DNA from: an uncultured Muribaculaceae bacterium
GTDB taxonomy: Bacteria > Bacteroidota > Bacteroidia > Bacteroidales > Muribaculaceae
Assembly: GCA_910584545.1 (NCBI GenBank)
Contig: CAJUBC010000052.1
Location: forward strand, 1-14,903
Length of the DNA stretch: 14,903 nt
Direction: 5' to 3'
How positions within the stretch are numbered: the stretch's first letter is position 1; every line of letters starts with the position of its first letter. Positions 7,102 to 14,170 of this stretch are shown piece after piece. The notes under the pieces are model-generated. The model searched no databases. It had not been told where the DNA came from and saw only the letters and a list, made by a program, of their open reading frames with translations. The position numbers and the translations under genes were made by a program.

Positions 7102-8877
7102 TCATCGGGCAAGCAGTTTCTCGGCTTTGCCTCCGGTCACACGGATGTACAGTCCTGATTCGGGAGCCGCATTCAGGCGTGTCCCGTCGAGGCGGTAATA
7201 CGCGGATGGAGCGTCATATACCGGCATTTCCTCCATCCCGGTGCCGGGACCTTCGCCCGAATACTCTATGGTCATGGATGTCAGATAGTAGAACTCGCGC
7301 TTGGTCTTGATCTCCAGACGGTCCGACACTTCACCTTTCCAGATGCCCTCCGTATCGGTATATGTGTACGACCCCTTGTCGAAAGAGGCGCTCAACGCCC
7401 TTGTAGAGTCCGTGTAGGGAGCCCCCACGACTATGATTCTGCGGAGAGTTATCCCCTCGAGGGGAACGATACTGATTTCCGCATCCTTGTCTATGCGCAG
7501 GTATGAGCCTGTGGGGCGATAGCCGAAACATTCATTCTGCCATATAATCTCACATACCCCGTCGATCTTGTAGTAATTCTGCGAGGCTATGTCGCGCGGG
7601 AGAGTGATCACGGGCCACTCCCCTTCCTCTATCTCGGCCTCTCCTTTCAGCGTCACGCCATGGATCTCGGTGAGCTTCTCCACGATGGAATACATGACCT
7701 CCGCGCTTCTCGACTTCGACTCGTCGTTGACGGCGTATGCCGTTACCTTCCACTTACCGGGACGGTCGAGAGCGAACGGCCCCGTGTATTCCCTGTCGGT
7801 ATCTACAGCGGCTCCGTCAAGCGTGGTCGAATAGATGATCCGTGCCTTGTCCGGGCTGGAGATGACCACCTCCCGGCCGGTCAGATACTCTCCCGCCTCC
7901 GGCTCGAACACCGGCGACGCGAGGGGCTTCTTGTAATTCACATATTTCACCTCGACATACTGGATGCCGGTGAACGGAGAAGTCGTTGTCTTGGTGAGTT
8001 TCAGAGGATTATCGGGATCCGCCGTACCGATCCACTGGGCCTCGTTCACCCTGTCGTTGTTGACATAGAATGTGCCTGTCGATGCCGATACATTGAAAAT
8101 CATGTTGAGGCTCTGCGACTGGTCAGGACCGAGGAAAGAGAAAACCACTTCCTTTACGGCCATATCCTTCTCGCATGTGAGGGTCATGGTTCCGGCATCG
8201 TTCCAGCTCAAGGAGCCGTCGGCCATCCCGAGCTGTCCCGCCGGCCAGGAGAGGGTGCACACTCCAGGCACTTCAAGACTTGGATTCGCCGACAGGTCAA
8301 GATCCGCCAGCTCCGTCTGCGGGGCGTCGCCTGTGTAACGTCCCTCTCCCGTGCCGTTGAATACGTATGACTGCAAGGCATTGGTATTATATTCCACGAG
8401 AATATATATCAGGAATTCAAGCTCGTTTTCCGTGAGTTTGGTTATGGTAAGCGGATCTTCATTGGTGGCGCTGCCGGTCCAGACAGCAGTATAGCCACTC
8501 TCTTCAATCTTACCGTTCGAGGGCGTGAACTCCGCGGGATCCGCAAGTTTCGCCACCGACTCCGTGAACGGGTATCCGAACTTGAGCGACGTGATTTCCA
8601 CCCCGGGACGCGGGGCTATCGTCATCACGCCCCGCTCCACCCAGTCAAGATGATGGATGGGCATAAGGCCTCCGATCGGACAGTCCCATGAAATGGAGCA
8701 GATTTCGTTCTCCATGACTCTCGTGTCCTTGATGTTCTCCGGCCACGTCTGGCATGGAGCCTGTCCGTGATAGTTGTATTCCCAGTAGGTCCCCTGGAAC
8801 ACGCATTCGTCGGCCATGGCCTCGCTGCCTGCAGCCGCCGCGATAAAGGTGCATAAAGAAAGTAACAGTTTTTTCAT
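7102..8877 (-). CDS. Secreted multidomain beta-rich protein with chitobiase-C-like domain, function unknown
   Basis: This is a 591-residue exported protein with signal peptide MKKLLLSLCTFIAAAAGSEAMA. Three divergent copies of one module can be seen: residues about 55-165, 205-314 and 440-540. Each runs CxISW or CTLSW or CEIIW, then an acidic turn with a hydrophobic strand (MTIAP, MTLTC, ISIVP), then an F-S segment, then WxG with a pair such as LTITKL, and finally xxYVEVKY or MTIEYS. Between modules two and three, residues about 320-398 (SPVFEPEAGEYLTGREVVIS, then TAYAV) resemble the chitobiase/hexosaminidase C-terminal fold common in Bacteroidota surface proteins. The tail (YYRLDGTRL, then PESGLYI) is of the Bacteroidales C-terminal type that may direct export or anchoring. 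No enzyme motif is visible. Its own promoter lies at 8923-8958. It may be a cell-surface adhesin or glycan-binding protein, but this is a guess. Confidence 0.85.
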   Translation of the reverse strand: MKKLLLSLCTFIAAAAGSEAMADECVFQGTYWEYNYHGQAPCQTWPENIKDTRVMENEICSISWDCPIGGLMPIHHLDWVERGVMTIAPRPGVEITSLKFGYPFTESVAKLADPAEFTPSNGKIEESGYTAVWTGSATNEDPLTITKLTENELEFLIYILVEYNTNALQSYVFNGTGEGRYTGDAPQTELADLDLSANPSLEVPGVCTLSWPAGQLGMADGSLSWNDAGTMTLTCEKDMAVKEVVFSFLGPDQSQSLNMIFNVSASTGTFYVNNDRVNEAQWIGTADPDNPLKLTKTTTSPFTGIQYVEVKYVNYKKPLASPVFEPEAGEYLTGREVVISSPDKARIIYSTTLDGAAVDTDREYTGPFALDRPGKWKVTAYAVNDESKSRSAEVMYSIVEKLTEIHGVTLKGEAEIEEGEWPVITLPRDIASQNYYKIDGVCEIIWQNECFGYRPTGSYLRIDKDAEISIVPLEGITLRRIIVVGAPYTDSTRALSASFDKGSYTYTDTEGIWKGEVSDRLEIKTKREFYYLTSMTIEYSGEGPGTGMEEMPVYDAPSAYYRLDGTRLNAAPESGLYIRVTGGKAEKLLAR

Positions 8878-8922
8878 AAATCAGGTTTTTGCATTAAGAC
8901 CCCTTAAATAATTTATCGGTGG

Positions 8923-8958
8923 CAAATATACAAAAAAAACCGCGATATTCCGCAATAA
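8923..8958 (-). promoter_or_regulatory. Promoter of the 591-residue secreted protein gene
   Basis: On the minus strand TATATTTG (8923-8930) matches the -7 consensus exactly. TTATTG (8953-8958) lies 22 bp upstream as a slightly distant -33. The predicted start near 8916 leaves a 40-nt leader before ATG 8877. The gene is therefore likely to be transcribed separately from the lipoprotein gene upstream. Confidence 0.65.
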
Positions 8959-9024
8959 TGTCAGAATAATTTTAAAATCTGTGAAAATATGGATATCGTT
9001 TCGCCGGAAAAACGGTAAATTTCA

Positions 9025-9606
9025 TCATATCAGGCCGGGGATGTCGCGGGACGCGGTGATCCGCATCAGCGGGCCCTCGATACCGTTGGGCGCGACTCCT
9101 TTGCGCGTCTCGATGCGGATATAGCCTCCGTCGAAGTCGTAGACGCGGATCTTTGTATCGTCCTCGTCATGATAGACGGTGTCGGCCACAAGGTCGGCTT
9201 CGGTCAGCTCCATCGCCGCGGCGATGTAATTGCTGAGATCCTCCGGCAGCAGGTCGCCGAGATAGAGATTGCGCACCACCGCGCTTGTCGGCGACAGCAC
9301 GTCCACGTCCCATTCTCCCGGGAAGCCGCGCAGGTCGGTGTAGAGCGGGTGCCCCTGGCCGTCGGTCAGGATTCCCTCGAAATTGTACCAGGTGGTGTCG
9401 AGAGGCTCGCCCACGCGGATCGCGTCGGCGATGCTGCACAGAGTCATGGCTATGTCATTGTCGGCATGATACGACGGCGGCGCCTGCGAGGAATCCGTGT
9501 CCGCGTCATGCCTCGTGCCGCTTCCTCCGCATCCCGCGAGGGAAGTCGAAATCGCAAAAATCAAGAGGATTGCGAAGTTTTCAAATATGTAATCCGAGCG
9601 TTTCAC
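9025..9606 (-). CDS. Small predicted lipoprotein, function unknown
   Basis: From GTG 9606 this encodes 193 residues. The N-terminus VKRSDYIFENFAILLIF continues to the lipobox SLAGC with Cys26, so it should be lipidated and moved to the periplasm or outer membrane. The mature part begins with a Gly/Ser/Asp-rich linker, then a compact domain with WYNFEGILTDGQGHPLYTDL, GEWDVDVL, IRVYDFDGGYIRIETRKG and PLMRITASRDIPGLI. I recognise no family. The frame is open upstream to a TTG at 9633, but that codon lies inside a TAATTTTG promoter-like element, so the GTG is a better start. The substrate lipoprotein acyltransferase gene lnb is elsewhere in the window, but I see no direct link. The gene stands between the C69 peptidase terminator and the next gene's promoter, so it is probably monocistronic. 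Confidence 0.75.
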   Translation of the reverse strand: MKRSDYIFENFAILLIFAISTSLAGCGGSGTRHDADTDSSQAPPSYHADNDIAMTLCSIADAIRVGEPLDTTWYNFEGILTDGQGHPLYTDLRGFPGEWDVDVLSPTSAVVRNLYLGDLLPEDLSNYIAAAMELTEADLVADTVYHDEDDTKIRVYDFDGGYIRIETRKGVAPNGIEGPLMRITASRDIPGLI

Positions 9607-9630
9607 AACACTATTAACAAAAACCGGATG

Positions 9631-9638
9631 CAAAATTA
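9631..9638 (-). promoter_or_regulatory. -7 promoter element of the lipoprotein gene
   Basis: The minus strand reads TAATTTTG, a full match to TAnnTTTG, about 25 bp before GTG 9606. No clear TTTG is seen at -33. It fixes the likely transcription start near 9625 and rules out the TTG at 9633 as the translation start. Confidence 0.5.
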
Positions 9639-9716
9639 TCTAATGTTTTTGAATCGGCATCATGTTTTGTTAAAAAATTTTAAAACAGACCCGAAAAATT
9701 ATCAAAAAACAAGAAG

Positions 9717-9761
9717 GACCGCTGTCCGGCGGGGTCTTTCAGACCCCGCCGGACAGCGGTC
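9717..9761 (-). terminator. Strong intrinsic terminator of the C69 dipeptidase gene
   Basis: Bases 9717-9737 and 9741-9761 form a perfect 21-bp GC-rich stem with a three-base loop. In the minus-strand direction it is followed by CTTCTTGTTTTTTG, a good U-tract. It starts about 30 nt past the dipeptidase stop codon. Two copies of CCGTCAGAATT (9762-9772 and 9782-9792), 20 bp apart, lie between the stop and the stem; the second overlaps the stop codon. Confidence 0.92.
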
Positions 9762-9790
9762 CCGTCAGAATTCTCACGGTTCCGTCAGAA

Positions 9791-11440
9791 TTATTTGATC
9801 AGGAAATGGTCTCCTGTCTCCTTGACGATGTTCTCGTAGTAGCGTCTGTCGTTGTAGCCGGGGAATTCCGGATAAACCGGCATGCCGTACTCGCTCTTGA
9901 TGAAGTTGCCGTCCGCGTCGGTCTTCTTTCTGTTGCCGTCCATGAATTTCACGAACAGATAGCCGGCGAGATTGCGGTAGGCCTCCGTTGCGGCGGCGGC
10001 CACCTCGGCGCCCTCGGCGTTGACGGCGGCGCGGTAAGCGTCCATGTCGCCGGCCTCTACCGTTTTCACAAGTCTCTTCTCCACCTCCGGACGGGAATCC
10101 CTGAAGCCGTTCTCAAGGGAGTTCTGCACCTTGCGGATGTCGGGAATCATCAGGTCATAGCGGGTATATGCCTCGTTGGCAACGATGTTGTTGACCCAGA
10201 AGTTGGACTCAAGCGAGAGGGTGTTGATGTCTCCCTTGGCAAGTTCTGCGGGGACAACGGTCATACCCACGTAGAAGGGCATGTAGACTGTGGTGTTGGT
10301 ATCGTCAGTGCCGAACCAGAACACTCCGCCCACAGGGTCCGGAAGCCAGTCGCGGCTCTGGCTCACGAAGCTCCAGCCGGTCTGCTGGGTGGCGATGGCA
10401 CGCTCCATGCAGTATTTCTTACCGTCCACCTCATATTCCATCGGGCGCCAGCGGTAAGGCACGTGGAACGGACCGGCGCCTATGTCCTGGGTCATGTCGT
10501 AGGGAGTACCCTGGAACAGGTCGCGCATTGCATCCTGCATCTCGGCAAGCGACACTTTTTTGTCGGGGATGATATAGAGGGGCATCGGCACGTCGCTGTC
10601 GGCGTTGATCCATGCGAAGTATTTGTCGGCGTCTTTGTTGAAACGGCGGAAATATGTCCAGACGCGGCCGTCGCAGCCACGGCGCGTGCCGGCGTCATGC
10701 TCTGCGTATGCGTCGGCGAAGCTGAATTCCTCATCCTTGCCATTGAAATAGCCGCGCTTGCGGGCGAAGGATATCACATCCTTGGAGTGAAGCACGTTCT
10801 TCTTATCCTTGAAATCCACCTGACGGATACGGGGCTCGTTGGCATGGCCGCAGATGGCGTTGTCCGGAATCCTGACGGCCACCCAGACCGCACCCTTCTC
10901 AGCGCCCTTGCCGATCATCTCCATCACCCATACCTCGTTCTTGTCGGCGATGGTGAACGACTCGCCGCCGGAGGCATAGCCGTACCTGTCGACGAGGTCG
11001 GTCATTATGTCGAGGGCCTCGCGGGCCGTGCGGGCGCGTTCGAGCGCCACGTAGATAAGGCTGCCGTAGTCCATCACCGAATTGCCGGTAGTGTCCTCGA
11101 GTTCGTGGCGGCCGCCCCATGTGGACTCGCCTATGGCCACCTGATGCTCGTTCATGTTGCCCACCACGTTATAGGTGCGCTCCACCTGCGGGATGGAACC
11201 GAGGGGCTTGTTGGTGTCCCACTCGCGGATCTCGCGCATGGAGCCCTTGGGATGGACAGCCGCCGGCGAATGGTGCAGGAAACCGAAGAGGTTGTGGGAA
11301 TCGGCCGAATAGGTCATCATGACGGACCCGTCGGTCGTCGCGCCCTTGGCGGCGATAAGATTGGTGCAAGCGTCCGCCTCGGCGGAGCCGACAAGGAGCG
11401 CGGCCATGAGGGCCGCCGCCCCGATCAGATGTTTTTTCAT
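9791..11440 (-). CDS. Secreted C69-family dipeptidase (PepD-like)
   Basis: C69 peptidases are N-terminal-nucleophile hydrolases that release dipeptides or hydrolyse them, and in gut Bacteroidales are exported. The 549-residue protein begins MKKHLIGAAALMAALLVGSA, then EADA and CTNLIAAKGATTDGS. Cys25, freed by cleavage after Ala24, is the expected nucleophile, and the ACTN..AKGATTDGS block is the family signature. Further typical segments are SADSHNLFGFLHH, NMNEHQVAIGESTWGGR, TDLVDRYGYASGGESF, DKNEVWVMEMIGKG and GRVWTYFRRFN. GTG at 11452 is in frame but gives four residues before the signal peptide, so ATG 11440 is chosen. The gene has its own promoter (11496-11526) and terminator, and its role is likely peptide scavenging in the periplasm or outside the cell. 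Confidence 0.93.
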   Translation of the reverse strand: MKKHLIGAAALMAALLVGSAEADACTNLIAAKGATTDGSVMMTYSADSHNLFGFLHHSPAAVHPKGSMREIREWDTNKPLGSIPQVERTYNVVGNMNEHQVAIGESTWGGRHELEDTTGNSVMDYGSLIYVALERARTAREALDIMTDLVDRYGYASGGESFTIADKNEVWVMEMIGKGAEKGAVWVAVRIPDNAICGHANEPRIRQVDFKDKKNVLHSKDVISFARKRGYFNGKDEEFSFADAYAEHDAGTRRGCDGRVWTYFRRFNKDADKYFAWINADSDVPMPLYIIPDKKVSLAEMQDAMRDLFQGTPYDMTQDIGAGPFHVPYRWRPMEYEVDGKKYCMERAIATQQTGWSFVSQSRDWLPDPVGGVFWFGTDDTNTTVYMPFYVGMTVVPAELAKGDINTLSLESNFWVNNIVANEAYTRYDLMIPDIRKVQNSLENGFRDSRPEVEKRLVKTVEAGDMDAYRAAVNAEGAEVAAAATEAYRNLAGYLFVKFMDGNRKKTDADGNFIKSEYGMPVYPEFPGYNDRRYYENIVKETGDHFLIK

Positions 11441-11495
11441 TGCTGGTATCACGATGTTGGTTTTGTATTTCCTGATTGATTCTCGATTGAGTCCG

Positions 11496-11526
11496 TAAAA
11501 ATAAGCAAAAAATCCGAAGTTACAAA
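11496..11526 (-). promoter_or_regulatory. Promoter of the C69 dipeptidase gene
   Basis: On the minus strand TTTG (11523-11526) is followed after exactly 19 bp by TATTTTTA (11496-11503), seven of eight positions of TTTG-N19-TAnnTTTG counting the last G as missing. The predicted start lies about 50 nt before ATG 11440. Confidence 0.6.
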
Positions 11527-11539
11527 ATGCACCTCTGAC

Positions 11540-11590
11540 TTCGTCACTCGTACCTCTGACCTAATCACTCTGCCTTCTGACTTGATATTG
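11540..11590. repeat. CTCTGAC-rich module before the first long repeat
   Basis: A degenerate run of CTCTGAC/TCACTC words leads into the long repeat. Related runs stand at 13721-13747 and 14131-14167, each placed just before the same CTCTGCGCGCT sequence. The copies differ in length, unlike the sequence that follows. The stretch 11441-11935 has no gene other than these repeats and the dipeptidase promoter. Confidence 0.7.
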
Positions 11591-11672
11591 CTCTGCGCGC
11601 TCGCTGCGCGGCAGCGACAGCGCACCTCCGCGGCAGCGACAAGTCCGGATGCTGAAGCCTACGTAAAAAACT

Positions 11673-11874
11673 CTTTGCGAGCCCTCTGCGCCTCTGCGTG
11701 AGATTATATTACAGAGGATAAGCGTGTTGATTCGGTCGTACAACCTCTTCGAGGCAGCTGGAGATCTGAGAACCCCCGGAACTATTGTTGGTTACAAACC
11801 CACAACGACTGAAATGGCTGGAACGACTGAAACGGACATTAATCCTCACGCAGAGGCGCAGAGGGCTCGCAAAG
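11673..11874. repeat. Inverted pair of the 30-bp module, pair 1
   Basis: CTTTGCGAGCCC at 11673 begins a 30-bp module ending CTCTGCGTGAG at 11702. Its reverse complement lies at 11845-11874, so the two arms could form a 30-bp stem. Across the island the module occurs as forward 11673-11702, reverse 11845-11874, reverse (degenerate) 13579-13608, forward 13832-13861, reverse 13954-13983, forward 14253-14282 and reverse 14425-14454. Confidence 0.9.
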
Positions 11875-11907
11875 CGGGTTCTTTTCCGACATATCGATTA
11901 TTTTTCG

Positions 11908-11915
11908 TAAATTTG
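11908..11915 (+). promoter_or_regulatory. -7 element ahead of the first ORF6N gene
   Basis: TAAATTTG matches TAnnTTTG exactly and lies 20 bp before ATG 11936, giving a very short leader. No clear TTTG lies 19 bp upstream. The same element is present in the second repeat at 14488-14495. Confidence 0.5.
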
Positions 11916-11935
11916 CAATCAGAATAGCAACCTCA

Positions 11936-12780
11936 ATGAAAGAAAACGAAAATATACTCGAGCCCGTCAATGGAGGCGATATTTCTCCATTGCTGCCTAT
12001 AGAGAGTCTCATTCATGTAATTCGAGGCCAACAGGTAATGCTGGACAGCGATTTGGCCCGCTTATATGGAGTAGAAACAAAACGACTGAAAGAACAGGTG
12101 AAACGAAATATAAATCGTTTCCCCTCTGATTTCATGTTTGAACTTGCTAAAAATGAGGCTTTAAGTTTGAGGTCGCAAATTGCGACCTCAAACAAAGATG
12201 GAGTAAGAGGAGGAAATCGGTATAGTCCATTTGCATTTACAGAAAATGGAGTGGCAATGCTTAGTAGTGTATTGAAATCAGATACCGCCATCGAGGTGAA
12301 CATCATCAATTACTCTTGCAGGAGCATCTATCGGAACACGATAGAAAATTTGAAGAGGTGCTGTCGCGCCTTGACGATAAAGATTCCGAGCCGATTGAGG
12401 GATTTTTCTTTGAAGGACAGATATTCGACGCATATTCGCTTATATCCGATTTAATCAGGAAGGCAACAAAAAGAATCGTGCTGATAGACAACTATGTGGA
12501 TGACAGGATACTGAAAGTTCTGACAAAGCGTAGGGACGGCGTATCTGCAACAATCTATACAGACCCCCGTCATTCTCAAATCACCAATGACCTACGCCGA
12601 CATAACGCCCAGTATCCACGAATAGAAGTAAGGCATTGTACTAATGTGCATGACCGGTTTCTGATAGTCGACGAAACCGTCTATTTCATAGGCGGTTCAA
12701 TCAAGGATCTTGGTAAGAGGATTGTCGCATTCAGTCAGATGCACCAGAATCCGGATGACATTCTTTCAAAACTGAGATAA
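11936..12780 (+). pseudogene. ORF6N-domain gene with PLD-like C-terminal domain, broken by an internal deletion and frameshift
   Basis: The N-terminal part (11936 to about 12300) encodes an ORF6N domain of phage antirepressor type: LIHVIRGQQVMLDSDLARLY, VKRNINRFPSDFMFELAKNEA, RGGNRYSPFAFTENGVAMLSSVLKSDTAIEVNI. Intact homologues as I remember them continue with RIMRAFV. Here the frame instead runs into 49 unrelated residues and stops at 12454. The C-terminal part continues one frame away, from about 12301 (HQLLLQEHLSEHDRKFEEVL) through EGFFFEGQIFDAYSLISDLI and IVLIDNYVDDRILKVLTKR to VHDRFLIVDETVYFIGGSIKDLGKR and a stop at 12780. The last block fits a PLD-type HxK(x)4D(x)6GG motif with Arg for Lys. 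About 25-30 codons seem missing at the join. An ATG at 12316 could allow the C-terminal domain to be made alone. Confidence 0.85.
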
Positions 12781-12828
12781 TTCCATTTGAATAATATTTG
12801 CAGCCCCTGCCGTCCTTGCCGTCCTTGA

Positions 12829-12882
12829 GGGTCTGTAACCCGCAGGCCCGAGAATCCCTGAATTGTTGTGGGTTACAAACCC
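12829..12882. repeat. GTAACCC / GGGTTAC hairpin repeat, copy near the TA locus
   Basis: GGGTCTGTAACCC (12829-12841) and GGGTTACAAACCC (12870-12882) are inverted with one mismatch and 28 nt between. Two CCGTCCTTG words stand in tandem just before it (12810-12828). The same pair occurs at 13502-13547, and the right arm alone in both long repeats (11791, 14371). Confidence 0.75.
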
Positions 12883-12891
12883 ACCAGGACT

Positions 12892-12921
12892 GAAAAAAGA
12901 AAAGCAGAGCTACTGCCCTGC
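12892..12921 (-). terminator. Intrinsic terminator of the toxin-antitoxin operon
   Basis: In the minus-strand transcript GCAGGGC (12915-12921) pairs with GCTCTGC (12904-12910), including one G-U pair, around an AGTA loop. TTTTCTTTTTTC follows. It begins 7 nt past the stop of the toxin remnant. Confidence 0.75.
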
Positions 12922-12927
12922 CTGTCT

Positions 12928-13107
12928 TTACTTGTCGCTGTAATGTCTTTTGAGCGATACTACATTGACAATTACCTTATCATCTTCAATGCTGTAAATC
13001 ATCCGATCCCCTTTTGTGATTTCCCGACTCCAGTAGCCGGAATAATTTCCTTTGAGCTGTTCAACATGACCGGTAGTGGGGTGTTATCGGATTAGTTCGT
13101 ATGTCAT
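12928..13107 (-). pseudogene. YoeB/Txe-type toxin with its middle deleted
   Basis: The toxin start ATG (13107) overlaps the antitoxin stop as ATGA, as in an intact operon. Only MTYELIR is read before TAA at 13084-13086. The same frame then continues directly with 51 residues: HPTTGHVEQLKGNYSGYWSR, EITKGDRMIYSIEDDKVIVN, VVSLKRHYSDK and stop. This is the C-terminal half of the YoeB/Txe ribosome-dependent mRNA endonuclease family, including the conserved Arg of SRxI, RMIY and the His of the final HY. About 30-35 codons between the two parts are missing, so no active toxin is expected. The frame after the stop has no obvious own start. Confidence 0.85.
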
Positions 13108-13403
13108 ACCCCTAAGAGTCCCTTTATTTCGTCCATGGAATATGCCCGGCCTTTTCCGGCTTTATGCTCGGCGATACCTTTGTTGACAGAGGCCATGTTC
13201 TCCGGGTCATTAAACCACGGATCGCCTGATGGAGAGGGGTTCTCACTTACTTCAACCGATACCGTGTTCGCTTTTGAAATAAGAAGAGTTTCAATGAAAT
13301 TCTTCAGGCTCTTGCCTTGGGCAACTGCCATAATTGAGAGCTTCTGCAAAGTGTCGACAGGAAGGTCGATATTCTTGCGTTTGATGTTTAGTGCTGTTGC
13401 CAT
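13104..13403 (-). CDS. Ribbon-helix-helix antitoxin of a YoeB-type toxin-antitoxin pair
   Basis: The 99-residue protein has an N-terminal DNA-binding part (MATALNIKRKNIDLPVDTLQ, then KLSIMAVAQGKSLKNFIETL) of Arc/ParD-like ribbon-helix-helix form, and a C-terminal toxin-binding tail (DPWFNDPENMASVNKGIAEH, KAGKGRAYSMDEIKGLLG). It would bind its own promoter and mask the toxin. It is intact although the toxin gene next to it is broken. The stop overlaps the toxin ATG by the ATGA arrangement. A palindrome lies between its promoter elements. It could now act only as a repressor or protect against toxins of the same family from elsewhere. Confidence 0.85.
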   Translation of the reverse strand: MATALNIKRKNIDLPVDTLQKLSIMAVAQGKSLKNFIETLLISKANTVSVEVSENPSPSGDPWFNDPENMASVNKGIAEHKAGKGRAYSMDEIKGLLGV

Positions 13404-13426
13404 ATCATTTAGGTTTTACGGTGCGT

Positions 13427-13456
13427 AAGATATAAAATGTATATCATATACACAAA
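13427..13456 (-). promoter_or_regulatory. Promoter of the antitoxin gene
   Basis: On the minus strand TTTG (13453-13456) is followed after 18 bp by TATATCTT (13427-13434), six of eight for TAnnTTTG. It lies about 24 bp before ATG 13403. Confidence 0.5.
13438..13452. promoter_or_regulatory. Palindromic operator candidate of the antitoxin
   Basis: TGTATATCATATACA is a perfect palindrome around one central base. It fills the spacer between the -33 and -7 elements, the place where ribbon-helix-helix antitoxins usually bind to repress their own operons. Confidence 0.6.
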
Positions 13457-13501
13457 CATCGAGAGCAAAAAGTTTTTATTTCAGCAGTCAATAGTCCATG
13501 C

Positions 13502-13547
13502 GGGTTTGTAACCCGCATACCCCTAAACTGTTGTGCGTTACAAACCC
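13502..13547. repeat. GTAACCC / GGGTTAC hairpin repeat, second complete copy
   Basis: GGGTTTGTAACCC (13502-13514) faces GCGTTACAAACCC (13535-13547), inverted with one mismatch. As in the long repeats it is followed by ACAAC(A/G)ACTG, then GGACATTAAT and a reverse copy of the 30-bp module (13579-13608), so these parts travel together. Confidence 0.75.
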
Positions 13548-13578
13548 ACAACAACTGCATGATCGATGGACATTAATT

Positions 13579-13608
13579 CTCACGCCGAGGAGCAAAGGGC
13601 TCGCAAAG
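13579..13608 (-). repeat. 30-bp module, degenerate reverse copy
   Basis: CTCACGCCGAGG begins a copy that differs at several places from the consensus and ends GGGCTCGCAAAG. It has no forward partner nearby. Confidence 0.75.
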
Positions 13609-13644
13609 TTTGACACCTTTGGGTCTTCGGGTCGGGACTCCGGC

Positions 13645-13866
13645 GATGGCGAGCCGGCAGAGGAGGCCGTGGCTACGCCCGGCAAGGGCGCAGAGGTATA
13701 ACGCACCATGTACTTATATCCTCATCACTCTGACCTCTGACCTGATACGGCTCTGCGCGCTTGCTGAGCGGCAGCGACAGCACACCTCCGCGCCAGCGAC
13801 AGGTCCGGATGCTGGAGCCTACGTAAAAACTCTTTGCGAGCCCTTTGCGCCTCTGCGTGAGGATTA
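13645..13866 (+). repeat. Composite repeat, third and diverged copy
   Basis: Three modules stand in a row: ATGGCGAGCC to GGCGCAGAG (13645-13696, matching 14053-14104 at roughly 85%), the CTCTGAC run (13711-13750), and the CTCTGCGCGCT to TGCGTGAG part (13751-13862), which matches the long repeat with about a dozen changes. The stretch 13457-14515 has no credible gene and consists of these modules. Confidence 0.85.
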
Positions 13867-13983
13867 TTCTCCCGGGGTGGATCTGAGCAACGTCCATCAA
13901 CCTCGGAGAGGTTGTACGACTGCGCTAATGTTCTTATTCTTCGCAATTTAATCCTCACGCAAAGGCGCAGAGGGCTCGCAGAG
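13832..13983. repeat. Inverted pair of the 30-bp module, pair 2
   Basis: A forward copy (13832-13861) and a reverse copy (13954-13983) enclose about 92 bp. The inner part carries, in opposite orientation, the GTCGTACAACCTC...GAGG...GGATCTGAG segment that lies inside pairs 1 and 3. The interior has therefore been inverted relative to the other pairs. Confidence 0.85.
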
Positions 13984-14052
13984 TAGGTTCTTTTGACAGG
14001 CAACCACAATCGGGATGAGACTTTTTTCCGACCTGCGGTTCTGGACCTCAGC

Positions 14053-14104
14053 CATGGCGAGCCCGCGGAGGGGGCCGTGGCTCCGCCCGGCAAGGACGCA
14101 GAGA
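14053..14104 (+). repeat. ATGGCGAGCC module, second copy
   Basis: This 52-bp stretch matches 13645-13696 and lies upstream of the second long repeat, but there is no copy upstream of the first long repeat at 11591. The boundary shows that the modules combine independently. Confidence 0.8.
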
Positions 14105-14170
14105 GTGTGCGATGCGCTCACATACTTATAACTTCATCACTCTGACCTACTGACCTATGACCTGATCCGG

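Larger units (their letters stand above)
11591..12079 (+). repeat. Long direct repeat, copy 1 (489 bp)
   Basis: This segment matches 14171-14659 with six mismatches (11958, 11963, 11982, 12019, 12068, 12071). The first 367 bp are identical and hold only repeat modules and a promoter; all six changes fall in the coding part, five of them altering the protein. It contains one forward and one reverse copy of the 30-bp module (11673-11702, 11845-11874), which could pair in RNA or single-stranded DNA. Confidence 0.95.

Noticed and set aside
9806..11479. 557-codon plus-strand open frame opposite the C69 dipeptidase
   Set aside because: Shadow of a clearly recognised gene; composition rich in Val, His, Gly and Leu, as expected from antisense reading.
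11724..11927. 67-codon frame repeated exactly at 14304-14507 (MLIRSYNLFEAAGD)
   Set aside because: It lies wholly in repeat modules and includes the reverse 30-bp module read as HAEAQRARK, a type of spurious peptide seen with such repeats. Identity of the copies is explained by the DNA repeat.
12013..12309. 98-codon minus-strand frame opposite the ORF6N gene
   Set aside because: Antisense of a recognised domain; no promoter or motif.
13725..14093. 122-codon minus-strand frame in the repeat mosaic
   Set aside because: Made from several modules in series; Ser/Arg-rich with no domain, and module borders do not respect the frame.
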